A DNA stretch of 64,000 bases from Taudactylus pleione. Taxonomy: Eukaryota > Chordata > Amphibia > Anura > Myobatrachidae. The notes under the pieces were generated by a model. It was given only the letters and a program-made list of their open reading frames with translations. It was not told the DNA's origin and searched no databases. The stretch spans positions 806,001-870,000 of the forward strand of contig JAUIMM010001250.1 in assembly GCA_031769625.1 (NCBI GenBank). The letters are read 5' to 3'. Positions 23,701 through 37,300 of the stretch are shown here, in pieces (within the stretch, counting starts at the first letter, position 1; each line of letters starts with the position of its first letter). The position numbers were made by a program, and so were the translations under genes.

Positions 23701-26700
23701 ATGGCATGGCTGATAGCTTTGGTCAGAGACAAAGCTGGGGTCTGGTATACAGTAATCATGGCATTGCTGAAAGCTGTGGTCAGAGACAAAGCTGGGGAGT
23801 GGTATACAGTAATAATGGCATGGCTGATAGCTGTGGTCAGAGAAAAAGCTGGGGTCTGGTACACTGCAATCATGGCATGGCTGATATCTGAGGTCAGAGA
23901 CAAAGCTGGGTACTAGTACACAGTAATCATGGCATGGCTGATAGCTGTGATCAGAGACAAAGCTGGGGTCTGGTACACAGTAATCATGGCATGGCTGATA
24001 GCTGTGGTCAGAGACAAAGCTGGGGACTGGTACACAGTAATCATGGCATGGCAGATAGATGCGGTCAGAGACAGAGCAGGGTCTAGTACAAAGTAATCAT
24101 GGCATGGCTGATAGCTGTTGTCAGAGACAAAGCAGGTGACTGGTACACAGTAATCATGGCATGGCAGATAGATGCGGTCAGAGACAAAGCTGTGTTCTGG
24201 TACAAAGTAATCATGGCATGGCTTGATAGCTGTGGTCAGAGACAGAGCAGGGGTCTAGTACATAGTTATCATGGCATGGTTGATAGATGTGGTCAGAGAC
24301 AAACCTTGGGTCTGGGACACAGTAATCTTGGTATGGCTGATAGCTGTGGTCAGAGACAAAGCTGGGGACTGGTACACAGTAATCATGGCATGGCTGATAG
24401 CAGTGGCCAGAGACAAAGATGGGGTCTGGTACACAGTAATCATGGCATGGCTGATAGCTGTTGTCAGAGACAGAGCAGGGGTCTAGTACAAAGTAATCAT
24501 GGCATGGCTGATAGATGCGGTCAGAGACAGAGCAGGGGTCTAGTACAAAGTAATCATGGCATGGCTGATAGCTGTTGTCAGAGACAAAGCTGGGGTCTGG
24601 TACACTACAATCATGGCATGGCTGATATCTGTGGTCAGAGACAAAGCTGGGGACTAGTACACAGTAATCATGGCATGGCTGATAGCTGTGGTCAGAGACA
24701 AAGCTGGAATCTGGTACACAGTAATCATGGCATGGCTGATAGCTGTGATCAGAGACAAAGTTGGGATCTGGTACACAGTAATCATGGCATGGCTGAAAGC
24801 TGTGGTCAGAGACAAAGCTGGGGTCTGGTACACAGTAATCATGGCATGGCTGATAGCTTTGGTCAGAGACAAAGCTGGGGTCTTGTATACAGTAAGCATG
24901 GCATTTCTGAGAGCTGTGGTCAGAGACAAAGCTGGGGAGTGGTACACAGTAATCATGGCATGGCTAATAGCTGTGGTCAGAGACAATGCTGGGATCTGGT
25001 ACAGAGTAAACATGGCATGGCTGATAGCTATGGTCAGAGACAGAGCTGGGGTCTGGTACACAGTATTCAGGACATGGTTCATAGCTGTGGTGAGATTCAA
25101 AGCTTGTGTCTGGTACACAGTAATCAGGGCATGGCTGATAGCTGTGGTCAGAGAAAAAGCTGGGGACAGGAACATAGTAATAATGGCATGGCTGATAGCT
25201 GTGGTCAGAAACAACGCTGGTGTCTGGTACATACTAGTTACGGCATGGCTAATAGCAGTGGTCAGAGACAAAGCTGGGGTCTGTTACACAGTAAACATGG
25301 CATGGCTGATAGCTGTGGTCATTGACAACTCTGGGGTCTGGCACACAGTAAACATGGCATGGCTGATAGCTGTGGTCAGATCCAAATATGGGGTCTGGTA
25401 CACAGTAATCATGACATGGCTGATAGCTGTATTAAGACACAAAGCTGGGGTCTGGTACAAAGTAATCATGGAATGGCTGATAGCTATGGTCAGAGACAAA
25501 GCTGGGGTCATGTACACAGTAATCATGGCATGGCTGATAGCTGTGGTCAGAGACAGAGCTGGGGTCTGGTAAACAGTAATCATGGCATGGCTGATAGCTG
25601 TGGTCAGAGACAAAGCTGGGGTCTGGTACACAGTAAACAGGGCATGGCTGATAGCTGTGATCAGAGACAAAGCTGAGTCTGGTACACTGTAATCATGGCA
25701 TGGCTGAAAGCTGTGGTCAGAGACAAAGCTGTGGACTGGTACATAGTTATCATTGCATGGCTGGTAACTGTGGTCAGACAGAAAGCAGGGGTCTGGTACA
25801 CAGTAATCATGCCATGGCTGATAGCTGTTTTCAGAGACTAAGCTAGAGACTTGTACTAAATAATCATGGAATGGCTGATAGCTGTGGTCAGAGACAGAGC
25901 AGGGGTCTTGTACATAGTTGTCATGGCATGGCTGATAGATGCAGTAAGAGACAAAGCTTGGGTCTGGGACACTGTAATCTTGGAATGGCTGAGAGTTGTT
26001 GTCAGAGACAGAGCTGGGGTCTGGAACACATTAATCATGGCATGGCTGATAGCTGTTGTCAGAGACAAAGCTGGGGTCTGGTGCACAGTAATCGTGGCAT
26101 GGCTGATAGATGTGGTCAGAGACAAAGCTGGTATCTGGTACACAGTAATCATGGCATGACTGATAACTGTGGTCAGAGACAAAGTTGGGATCGGGTACAC
26201 AGTAATCATGGCATGGCTGATAGCTTTGGTCAGAGACAAAGCTGGGGTCTGGTATACAGTAATCATGGCATTGCTGAAAGCTGTGGTCAGAGACAAAGCT
26301 GGCAAGTGGTATACAGTAATAATGGCATGGCTGATAGCTGTGTTCAGAGACAAAGCTGGGGTCTGGTACACTGCAATCATGGCATGGCTGATATCTGAGG
26401 TCAGAGACAAAGCTGGGGACTAGTACACAGTAATCATGGCATGGCTGATAGCTGTGGTCAGAGACAAAGCTGGGGACTGGTACACAGTAATCATGGCATG
26501 GCTGGTAGATGCGGTCAGAGACAGAGCAGGGGTCTAATACAAAGTAATCATGGCATGGCTGATAGCTGTGGTCAGAGACAAAGCAGGTGACTGGTACACA
26601 GTAATCATGGCATGGCAGATATCTGGAGTCAGAGACAAAGCTGTGTTCTGGTACAAAGTAATCATGGAATGGCTTTTAGCTGTGGTCAGAGACAGAGCAG

Positions 26701-26990
26701 GGGTCTAGTACATAGTTATCATGGCATGGTTGATAGATGTGGTCAGAGATAAAGCTTGGGTCTGGGACACAGTAATCTTGGTATGGCTGATAGCTGTGGT
26801 CAGAGACAAAGCTGGGGACTGGTACACAGTAATCATGGCATGGCTGATAGCAGTGGCCAGAGACAAAGATGGGGTCTGGTACACAGTAATCATGGCATGG
26901 CTGATAGCTGTTGTCAGAGACAGAGCAGGGGTCTAGTACAAAGTAATCATGGCATGGCTGATAGATGCGGTCAGAGACAGAGCAGAGGTC
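19727..26990. repeat. Block A2: right copy of the ~7.3-kb duplicated segment
   Basis: This is the partner of 1-7,264 at an offset of 19,726 bp. It carries the same sequence of monomer variants, including the shortened monomers near 22,986 (GGTCAAGACAG) and 24,080 (GAGCAGGGTCTAG), the lengthened one near 24,219 (GGCTTGATAGC), and marker H at 22,447 and 25,066. The right end is where a class B monomer reads GAGGTCAAGTAC here and GAGGTCTAGTAC in the other copy; downstream identity falls. Its first ~1,044 bp overlap the right end of block B2, so the two duplication events share sequence. Shared private indels make common descent certain; the mechanism (unequal exchange or a larger segmental copy) is inference. 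Confidence 0.9.
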
Positions 26991-28606
26991 AAGTACAAAG
27001 TAATCATGGCATGGCTGATAGCTGTGGTCAGAGACAGAGCAGGGGTCTAGTACAAAGTAATCATGGCATGGCTGATAGCTGTGGTCAGAGACAGAGCAGG
27101 GGTCTAGTACATAGTAATCATGGCATGGCTGATAGATGCATTCAGAGACAGAGCAGGGGTCTAGTACAAAGTAATCATGGCATGGCTGATAGCTCTGGTC
27201 AGAGACAAAGCAGGTGACTGGTACACAGTAATCATGGCATGGCTGATATCTGGAGTCAGAGACAAAGCTGTGTTCTGGTACAAAGTAATCATGGCATGGC
27301 TTTTAGCTGTGGTCAGAGACAGAGCAGGGGTCTAGTACATAGTTATCATGGCATGGTTGATAGATGTGGTCAGAGACAAAGCTTGGGTCTGGGACACAGT
27401 AATCTTGGTATGGCTGATAGCTGTGGTCAGAGACAAAGCTGGGGACTGGTATACAGTAATCATGGCATGGCTGAGAGCTGTGGTCAGAGACAGTGCTGGG
27501 GTCTGGTACACAGTAATCGTAGCATGGCTGATCGATGTGGTCAGAGACAAAGCTGGTTTCTGGTATACAGTAATCATGGCATTGCTGATAGCTGTTGTCA
27601 GAGACAAAGCTGGGGAGTGGTATACAGTAATAATGGCATGGCAGATATCTGGAGTCAGAGACAAAGCTGTGTTCTGGTACAAAGTAATCATGGCATGGCT
27701 TTTAGCTGTGGTCAGAGACAGAGCAGGGGTCTAGTACATAGTTATCATGGCATGGTTGATAGATGTGGTCAGAGACAAAGCTTGGGTCTGGGACACTGTA
27801 ATCTTGGTATGGCTGATAGCTGTGGTCAGAGACGAAGCTGGGGACTGGTACACAGTAATCATGGCATGGCTGATAGCAGTGGCCAGAGACAAAGATGGGG
27901 TCTGGTACACAGTAATCATGGCATGGCTGATAGCTGTTGTCAGAGACAGAGCAGGGGTCTAGTACAAAGTAATCATGGCACGGCTGATAGATGCGGTCAG
28001 AGACAGAGCAGAGGTCTAGTACAAAGTAATCATGGCATGGCTGGTAGCTGTGGTCAGAGACAGAGCAGGGGTCTAGTACAAAGTAATCATGGCATGGCTG
28101 ATAGCTGCGGTCAGAGACAGAGCAGGGGTCTAGTACATAGTAATCATGGCATGGCTGATAGATGTGGTCAGAGACAAAGCTGGGGTCTGGGACTCAGTAA
28201 TCTTGGTATGGCTGATAGCTGTGGTCAGAGACAAAGCAGGGGTATGGTACACAGTAATCATGGCATGGTTGAGAGCAGTGGCCAGAGACAAAGCTGGGGT
28301 CTGGAACACAGTATTCATGTCATGGCTGATAGCTGTGGTCAGAGACAAAGCTGGGGACTGGTACACAGTAATCATGGCATGGCTGATAGCTGTTGTGAGA
28401 GACAGAGCAGGGGTCTAGTACAAAGTAATCATGGCATGGAAGATAGCTGTGGTCAGAGACAGAGCAGGGGTCTAGTACATAGTAATCATGGCATGGCTGA
28501 TAGATGCGGTCAGAGACAGAGCAGGGGTCTAGTACAAAGTAATCATGGCATGGCTGATAGCTCTGGTCAGAGACAAAGCAGGTGACTGGTACACAGTAAT
28601 CATGGC
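26991..28606. repeat. Transition segment from block A type to the 5.7-kb HOR domain
   Basis: Here the array loses marker H and the AGATCCAAATATGGGG monomer for good and takes up the class B/C/D/E order of the right half. Class D monomers with GGCTTTTAGC occur near 27,296 and 27,695. The 27,640-28,606 part resembles 6,900-7,911 with one monomer fewer. It is a diverged relative of 33,400-34,363: for example, class A monomers here read GGTATGGCTGATAGC and GCCAGAGACAAAG where C-type copies read TGTATAGCTGATAGC and GCCAGAAACAAAG. It holds no gene. Confidence 0.75.
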
Positions 28607-30101
28607 ATGGCTGATATCTGGAGTCAGAGACAAAGCTGTGTTCTGGTACAAAGTAATCATGGCATGGCTTTTAGCTGTGGTCAGAGACAGAGCAGGGGTC
28701 TAGTACATAGTTATCATGGCATGGTTGATAGATGTGGTCAGAGACAAAGCTGGGGTCTGGGACACAGTAATCTTGGTATGGCTGATAGCTGTGGTCAGAG
28801 ACAAAGCTGGGGACTGGTATACAGTAATCATGGCATGGCTGAGAGCTGTGGTCAAAGACAGTGCTGGGGTCTGGTACACAGTAATCGTAGCATGGCTGAT
28901 AGATGTGGTTAGAGACAGAGCTGGGGTCTGGAACACATTAATTATGGCATGGCTGATAGCTGTTGTCAGAGACAAAGCTGGGGTCCGGTGCACAGTAATC
29001 GTGGCATGGCTGATAGATGTGGTCAGAGACAAAGCTGGTATCTGGTACACAGTAATCATGGCATGACTGATAGCTGTGGTCAGAGACAAAGCTGGGGTCT
29101 GGTACACTACAATCATGGCATGGCTGATATCTGCGGTCAGAGACAGAGCTGGGGTCTGGTAAACAGTAATCATGGCATGGCTGATAGCTGTGATCAGAGA
29201 CAAAGCTGGGGTCTGGTACACAGTAATCATGGCATGGCTGAATGCTATGGTCAGAGACAAAGCTGTGGACTGGTACATAGTTATCATTGCATGGCTGGTA
29301 ACTGTGGTCAAACACAAAGCTGGGGTCTGGTACACAGTAATCATGCCATGGCTGATAGTTGTTTTCAGAGACTAAGTTAGAGACTTGTACTAAATAATCT
29401 TGGCATAGCTGATAGCTGTGGTCAGAGTCAAAGCTGGGGACTAGTACACAGTAATCATGGCATGGCTGATAGCTCTGGTCAGAGACAAAGCTGGGGACTG
29501 GTACACAGTAATCATGGCATGGCTGATAGATGCGGTCAGAGACAGAGCAGGGGTCTAGTACAAAGTAATCATGGCATGGCTGATAGCTGTGGTCAGAGAC
29601 AAAGCAGGTGACTGGTACACAGTAATCATGGCATGGCTGATATCTGGAGTTAGAGACAAAGCTGTGTTCTGGTACAAAGTAATCATGGCATGGCTTTTAG
29701 CTGTGTTCAGAGACAGAGCTGGGGTCTAGTACATAGTTATCAAGGCATGCTTGATAGATGTGGTCAGAGACAAAGCTTGGGTCTGGGACACAGTAATCTT
29801 GGTATGGCTGATAGCTGTGGTCAGAGACAAAGCTGGGGACTGGTACACAGTAATCATGGCATGGCTGATAGCAGTGGCCAGAGACAAGGATGGGGTCTGG
29901 TACACAGTAATCATGGCATGGCTGAATGCTGTGGTCAGAGACAAAGCTGTGGACTGGTACATAGTTATCATTGCATGGCTGGTAACTGTGGTCAGACACA
30001 AAGCTGGGGTCTGGTACACAGTAATCATGCCATGGCTGATAGCTGTTTTCAGAGACTAAGCTAGAGACTTGTACTAAATAATCTTGGCATAGCTGATAGC
30101 T

Positions 30102-31526
30102 GTGGTCAGAGACAAAGCTGGGGTCTGGTACACTATAATCATGGTATGGCTGATATCTGTGGTCAGAGACAAAGCTGGGGATTGCTACACAGTAATCATG
30201 GCATGGCTGATAGCTGTGGTCAGAGACAAAGCAGGTGACTGGTACACAGTAATCATGGCATGGCTGATATCTGGAGTCAGAGACAAAGCTGTGTTCTGGT
30301 ACAAAGTAATCATGGCATGGCTGATAGCTGTGGTCAGAGACAGAGCAGGGGTCTAGTACATAGTTGTCATGGCATGGCTGATAGATGTAGTCAGAGACAA
30401 AGCTTGGGTCTGGGACACCGTAATCTTGGTATGGCTGATAGCTGTGGTCAGAGACAAAGCTGGGGACTGGTACACAGTAATCATGGCATGGCTGAGAGTT
30501 GTGGTCAGAGACAGAGCTGGGGTCTGGAACACATTAATCATGGCATGGCTGATAGCTGTGGTCAGAGACAAAGCTGGGGACTGGTACACAGTAATCATGG
30601 CATGGCTGATAGCTGTTGTGAGAGACAGAGCAGGGGTCTAGTACAAAGTAATCATGGCATGGCTGATAGCTGTGGTCAGAGACAGAGCAGGGGTCTAGTA
30701 CATAGTAATCATGGCATGGCTGATAGATGCGGTCAGAGACAGAGCAGGGGTATAGTACAAAGTAATCATGGCATGGCTGATAGCTCTGGTCAGAGACAAA
30801 GCAGGTGACTGGTACACAGTAATCATGGCATGGCTGATATCTGGAGTCAGAGACTAAGCTGTGTTCTGGTACCAAGTAATCATGGCATGGCTTTTAGCTG
30901 TGGTCAGAGACAGAGCAGGGGTCTAGTACATAGTTATCATGGCATGGCTGATAGCAGTGGCCAGAGACAAATATGGGGTCTGGTACACAGTAATCATGGC
31001 ATGGCTGATAGCTGTTGTCAGAGACAGAGCAGGGGTCTAGTACAAAGTAATCATGGCATGGCTGATAGATGCGGTCAGAGACAGAGCAGAGGTCAAGTAC
31101 AAAGTAATCATGGCATGGCTGATAGCTGTGGTCAGAGACAGAGCAGGGGTCTAGTACAAAGTAATCATGGCATGGCTGATAGCTGCGGTCAGAGACAAAG
31201 CTGGGGACTGGTATACAGTAATCATGGCATTGCTGATAGCTGTGGTCAGAGACAAAGCTGGGGACTGGTACACAGTAATCATGGCATGGCTGATAGCAGT
31301 GGCCAGAGACAAAGATGGGGTCTGGTACACAGTAATCATGGCATGGCTGAATGCTGTGGTCAGAGACAAAGCTGTGGACTGGTACATAGTTATCATTGCA
31401 TGGCTGGTAACTGTGGTCAGACACAAAGCTGGGGTCTGGTACACAGTAATCATGCCATGGCTGATAGCTGTTTTCAGAGACTAAGCTAGAGACTTGTACT
31501 AAATAATCTTGGCATAGCTGATAGCT
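30102..31526. repeat. Sub-HOR of 25 monomers inside the 5.7-kb unit
   Basis: The monomer series that starts after a junction unit (GTCTGGTACACTATAATC, then GATTGCTACAC, then GCAGGTGACTGG) begins at 30,102 and begins again at 31,527 (1,425 bp = 25 x 57) and 32,724 (1,197 bp = 21 x 57). The same three starts recur in C2 (35,859, 37,284, 38,481) and C3 (41,558, 42,983, 44,180). This is an older level of duplication inside the 5.7-kb unit, since the sub-blocks differ more from each other than the three large copies do. Confidence 0.82.
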
Positions 31527-32723
31527 GTGGTCAGAGACAAAGCTGGGGTCTGGTACACTATAATCATGGTATGGCTGATATCTGTGGTCAGAGACAAAGC
31601 TGGGGATTGCTACACAGTAATCATGGCATGGCTGATAGCTGTGGTCAGAGACAAAGCAGGTGACTGGTACACAGTAATCATGGCATGGCTGATATCTGGA
31701 GTCAGAGACAAAGCTGTGTTCTGGTACAAAGTAATCATGGCATGGCTGATAGCTGTGGTCAGAGACAGAGCAGGGGTCTAGTACATAGTTGTCATGGCAT
31801 GGCTGATAGATGTAGTCAGAGACAAAGCTTGGGTCTGGGACACAGTAATCTTGGTATGGCTGATAGCTGTGGTCAGAGACAAAGCTGGGGACTGGTACAC
31901 AGTAATCATGGCATGGCTGATAGCTGTTGTCAGAGACAGAGCAGGGGTCTAGTACAAAGTAATCATGGCATGGCTGATAGATGCGGTCAGAGACAGAGCA
32001 GAGGTCTAGTACAAAGTAATCATGGCATGGCTGATAGCTGTGGTCAGAGAAGGAGCAGGGGTCTAGTACAATGTAATCATGGCATGGCTGATAGCTGCGG
32101 TCAGAGACAGAGCAGGGGTCTAGTACATAGTAATCATGGCATGGCTGATAGATGTGGTCAGAGACAAAGCTGGGGTCTGGGACTCAGTAATCTTGGTATG
32201 GCTGATAGCTGTGGTCAGAGACAAAGCAGGGGTATGGTACACAGTAATCATGGCATGGTTGAGAGCAGTGGCCAGAGACAAAGCTGTGTTCTGGTACAAA
32301 GTAATCATGGCATGGCTTTTAGCTGTGTTCAGAGACAGAGCTGGGGTCTAGTACATAGTTATCAAGGCATGCTTGATAGATGTGGTCAGAGACAAAGCTT
32401 GGGTCTGGGACACAGTAATCTTGGTATGGCTGATAGCTGTGGTCAGAGACAAAGCTGGGGACTGGTACACAGTAATCATGGCATGGCTGATAGCAGTGGC
32501 CAGAGACAAAGATGGGGTCTGGTACACAGTAATCATGGCATGGCTGAATGCTGTGGTCAGAGACAAAGCTGTGGACTGGTACATAGTTATCATTGCATGG
32601 CTGGTAACTGTGGTCAGACACAAAGCTGGGGTCTGGTACACAGTAATCATGCCATGGCTGATAGCTGTTTTCAGAGACTAAGCTAGAGACTTGTACTAAA
32701 TAATCTTGGCATAGCTGATAGCT
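31527..32723. repeat. Sub-HOR of 21 monomers inside the 5.7-kb unit
   Basis: This is the second member of the nested series in C1. It starts and ends like 30,102-31,526 but is four monomers shorter and carries a different interior, including AGAGAAGGAGCAGG near 32,048 and the GTTATCAAGGCATGCTTG variant near 32,358. Matching copies are at 37,284-38,480 and 42,983-44,179. Confidence 0.78.
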
Positions 32724-34363
32724 GTGGTCAGAGACAAAGCTGGGGTCTGGTACACTATAATCATGGTATGGCTGATATCTGTGGTCAGAGACAAAGCTGG
32801 GGATTGCTACACAGTAATCATGGCATGGCTGATAGCTGTGGTCAGAGACAAAGCAGGTGACTGGTACACAGTAATCATGGCATGGCTGATATCTGGAGTC
32901 AGAGACAAAGCTGTGTTCTGGTACAAAGTAATCATGGCATGGCTGATAGCTGTGGTCAGAGACAGAGCAGGGGTCTAGTACATAGTTGTCATGGCATGGC
33001 TGATAGATGTAGTCAGAGACAAAGCTTGGGTCTGGGACACAGTATTCTTGGTATGGCTGATAGCTGTGGTCAGAGACAAAGCTGGGGACTGGTACACAGT
33101 AATCATGGCATGGCTGAGAGTTGTGGTCAGAGACAGAGCTGGGGTCTGGAACACATTAATCATGGCATGGCTGATAGCTGTGGTCAGAGACAAAGCTGGG
33201 GACTGGTACACAGTAATCATGGCATGGCTGATAGCTGTTGTGAGAGACAGAGCAGGGGTCTAGTACAAAGTAATCATGGCATGGCTGATAGCTGTGGTCA
33301 GAGACAGTGCAGGGGTCTAGTACATAGTAATCATGGCATGGCTGATAGATGCGGTCAGAGACAGAGCAGGGGTCTAGTACAAAGTAATCATGGCATGGCT
33401 GATAGCTCTGGTCAGAGACAAAGCAGGTGACTGGTACACAGTAATCATGGCATGGCTGATATCTGGAGTCAGAGACAAAGCTGTGTTCTGGTACCAAGTA
33501 ATCATGGCATGGCTTTTAGCTGTGGTCAGAGACAGAGCAGGGGTCTAGTACATAGTTATCATGGCATGGTTGATAGATGTGGTCAGAGACAAAGCTGGGG
33601 ACTGGTACACAGTAATCATGGCATGGCTGATAGCAGTGGCCAGAGACAAAGATGGGGTCTGGTACACACTAATCATGGCATGGCTGATAGCTGTTGTCAG
33701 AGACAGAGCAGGGGTCTAGTACAAAGTAATCATGGCATGGCTGATAGATGCGGTCAGAGACAGAGCAGAGGTCAAGTACAAAGTAATCATGGCATGGCTG
33801 ATAGCTGTGGTCAGAGACAGAGCAGGGGTCTAGTACAAAGTAATCATGGCATGGCTGATAGCTGTGGTCAGAGACAGAGCAGGGGTCTAGTACATAGTAA
33901 TCATGGCATGGCTGATAGATGTGGTCAGAGACAAAGCTGGGGTCTGGGACTCAGTAATCTTTGTATAGCTGATAGCTGTGGTCAGAGACAAAGCAGGGGT
34001 ATGGTACACAGTATTCATGGCATGGTTGAGAGCAGTGGCCAGAAACAAAGCTGGGGTCTGGAACACAGTATTCATGTCATGGCTGATAGCTGTGGTCAGA
34101 GACAAAGCTGGGGACTGGTACACAGTAATCATGGTATGGCTGATAGCTGTTGTGAGAGACAGAGCAGGGGTCTAGTACAAAGTAATCATGGCATGGCTGA
34201 TAGCTGTGGTCAGAGACAGAGCAGGGGTCTAGTACATAGTAATCATGGCATGGCTGATAGATGCGGTCAGAGACAGAGCAGGGGTCTAGTACAAAGTAAT
34301 CATGGCATGGCTGATAGCTCTGGTCAGAGACAAAGCAGGTGACTGGTACACAGTAATCATGGC

Positions 34364-37300
34364 ATGGCTGATATCTGGAGTCAGAGACAAAGCTGTGTTC
34401 TGGTACAAAGTAATCATGGCATGGCTTTTAGCTGTGGTCAGAGACAGAGCAGGGGTCTAGTACATAGTTATCATGGCATGGTTGATAGATGTGGTCAGAG
34501 ACAAAGCTGGGGTCTGGGACACAGTAATCTTGGTATGGCTGATAGCTGTGGTCAGAGACAAAGCTGGGGACTGGTATACAGTAATCATGGCATGGCTGAG
34601 AGCTGTGGTCAAAGACAGTGCTGGGGTCTGGTACACAGTAATCGTAGCATGGCTGATAGATGTGGTTAGAGACAGAGCTGGGGTCTGGAACACATTAATC
34701 ATGGCATGGCTGATAGCTGTTGTCAGAGACAAAGCTGGGGTCCGGTGCACAGTAATCGTGGCATGGCTGATAGATGTGGTCAGAGACAAAGCTGGTATCT
34801 GGTACACAGTAATCATGGCATGACTGATAGCTGTGGTCAGAGACAAAGCTGGGGTCTGGTACACTACAATCATGGCATGGCTGATATCTGCGGTCAGAGA
34901 CAGAGCTGGGGTCTGGTAAACAGTAATCATGGCATGGCTGATAGCTGTGATCAGAGACAAAGCTGGGGTCTGGTACACAGTAATCATGGCATGGCTGAAT
35001 GCTATGGTCAGAGACAAAGCTGTGGACTGGTACATAGTTATCATTGCATGGCTGGTAACTGTGGTCAAACACAAAGCTGGGGTCTGGTACACAGTAATCA
35101 TGCCATGGCTGATAGTTGTTTTCAGAGACTAAGCTAGAGACTTGTACTAAATAATCTTGGCATAGCTGATAGCTGTGGTCAGAGTCAAAGCTGGGGACTA
35201 GTACACAGTAATCATGGCATGGCTGATAGCTCTGGTCAGAGACAAAGCTGGGGACTGGTACACAGTAATCATGGCATGGCTGATAGATGCGGTCAGAGAC
35301 AGAGCAGGGGTCTAGTACAAAGTAATCATGGCATGGCTGATAGCTGTGGTCAGAGACAAAGCAGGTGACTGGTACACAGTAATCATGGCATGGCTGATAT
35401 CTGGAGTTAGAGACAAAGCTGTGTTCTGGTACAAAGTAATCATGGCATGGCTTTTAGCTGTGTTCAGAGACAGAGCTGGGGTCTAGTACATAGTTATCAA
35501 GGCATGCTTGATAGATGTGGTCAGAGACAAAGCTTGGGTCTGGGACACAGTAATCTTGGTATGGCTGATAGCTGTGGTCAGAGACAAAGCTGGGGACTGG
35601 TACACAGTAATCATGGCATGGCTGATAGCAGTGGCCAGAGACAAGGATGGGGTCTGGTACACAGTAATCATGGCATGGCTGAATGCTGTGGTCAGAGACA
35701 AAGCTGTGGACTGGTACATAGTTATCATTGCATGGCTGGTAACTGTGGTCAGACACAAAGCTGGGGTCTGGTACACAGTAATCATGCCATGGCTGATAGC
35801 TGTTTTCAGAGACTAAGCTAGAGACTTGTACTAAATAATCTTGGCATAGCTGATAGCTGTGGTCAGAGACAAAGCTGGGGTCTGGTACACTATAATCATG
35901 GTATGGCTGATATCTGTGGTCAGAGACAAAGCTGGGGATTGCTACACAGTAATCATGGCATGGCTGATAGCTGTGGTCAGAGACAAAGCAGGTGACTGGT
36001 ACACAGTAATCATGGCATGGCTGATATCTGGAGTCAGAGACAAAGCTGTGTTCTGGTACAAAGTAATCATGGCATGGCTGATAGCTGTGGTCAGAGACAG
36101 AGCAGGGGTCTAGTACATAGTTGTCATGGCATGGCTGATAGATGTAGTCAGAGACAAAGCTTGGGTCTGGGACACCGTAATCTTGGTATGGCTGATAGCT
36201 GTGGTCAGAGACAAAGCTGGGGACTGGTACACAGTAATCATGGCATGGCTGAGAGTTGTGGTCAGAGACAGAGCTGGGGTCTGGAACACATTAATCATGG
36301 CATGGCTGATAGCTGTGGTCAGAGACAAAGCTGGGGACTGGTACACAGTAATCATGGCATGGCTGATAGCTGTTGTGAGAGACAGAGCAGGGGTCTAGTA
36401 CAAAGTAATCATGGCATGGCTGATAGCTGTGGTCAGAGACAGAGCAGGGGTCTAGTACATAGTAATCATGGCATGGCTGATAGATGCGGTCAGAGACAGA
36501 GCAGGGGTCTAGTACAAAGTAATCATGGCATGGCTGATAGCTCTGGTCAGAGACAAAGCAGGTGACTGGTACACAGTAATCATGGCATGGCTGATATCTG
36601 GAGTCAGAGACTAAGCTGTGTTCTGGTACCAAGTAATCATGGCATGGCTTTTAGCTGTGGTCAGAGACAGAGCAGGGGTCTAGTACATAGTTATCATGGC
36701 ATGGCTGATAGCAGTGGCCAGAGACAAATATGGGGTCTGGTACACAGTAATCATGGCATGGCTGATAGCTGTTGTCAGAGACAGAGCAGGGGTCTAGAAC
36801 AAAGTAATCATGGCATGGCTGATAGATGCGGTCAGAGACAGAGCAGAGGTCAAGTACAAAGTAATCATGGCATGGCTGATAGCTGTGGTCAGAGACAGAG
36901 CAGGGGTCTAGTACAAAGTAATCATGGCATGGCTGATAGCTGCGGTCAGAGACAAAGCTGGGGACTGGTATACAGTAATCATGGCATTGCTGATAGCTGT
37001 GGTCAGAGACAAAGCTGGGGACTGGTACACAGTAATCATGGCATGGCTGATAGCAGTGGCCAGAGACAAAGATGGGGTCTGGTACACAGTAATCATGGCA
37101 TGGCTGAATGCTGTGGTCAGAGACAAAGCTGTGGACTGGTACATAGTTATCATTGCATGGCTGGTAACTGTGGTCAGACACAAAGCTGGGGTCTGGTACA
37201 CAGTAATCATGCCATGGCTGATAGCTGTTTTCAGAGACTAAGCTAGAGACTTGTACTAAATAATCTTGGCATAGCTGATAGCTGTGGTCAGAGACAAAGC

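Larger units (their letters stand above)
28607..34363. repeat. Block C1: 101-monomer HOR (5,757 bp)
   Basis: This is the first of three tandem copies. Landmarks recur at +5,757 bp (exactly 101 x 57). Junction monomers lie at 29,376, 30,060, 31,485 and 32,682, so their spacings are 684, 1,425, 1,197 and then 2,451 bp to the next copy; all are exact multiples of 57 (12, 25, 21 and 43). The pattern of three closely related sub-blocks inside the unit shows nested amplification. The 28,607 boundary is set by phase with the next copies; high identity may begin somewhat earlier. Private variants include GTTAGAGAC in place of GCTAGAGAC at 29,376. Confidence 0.88.
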
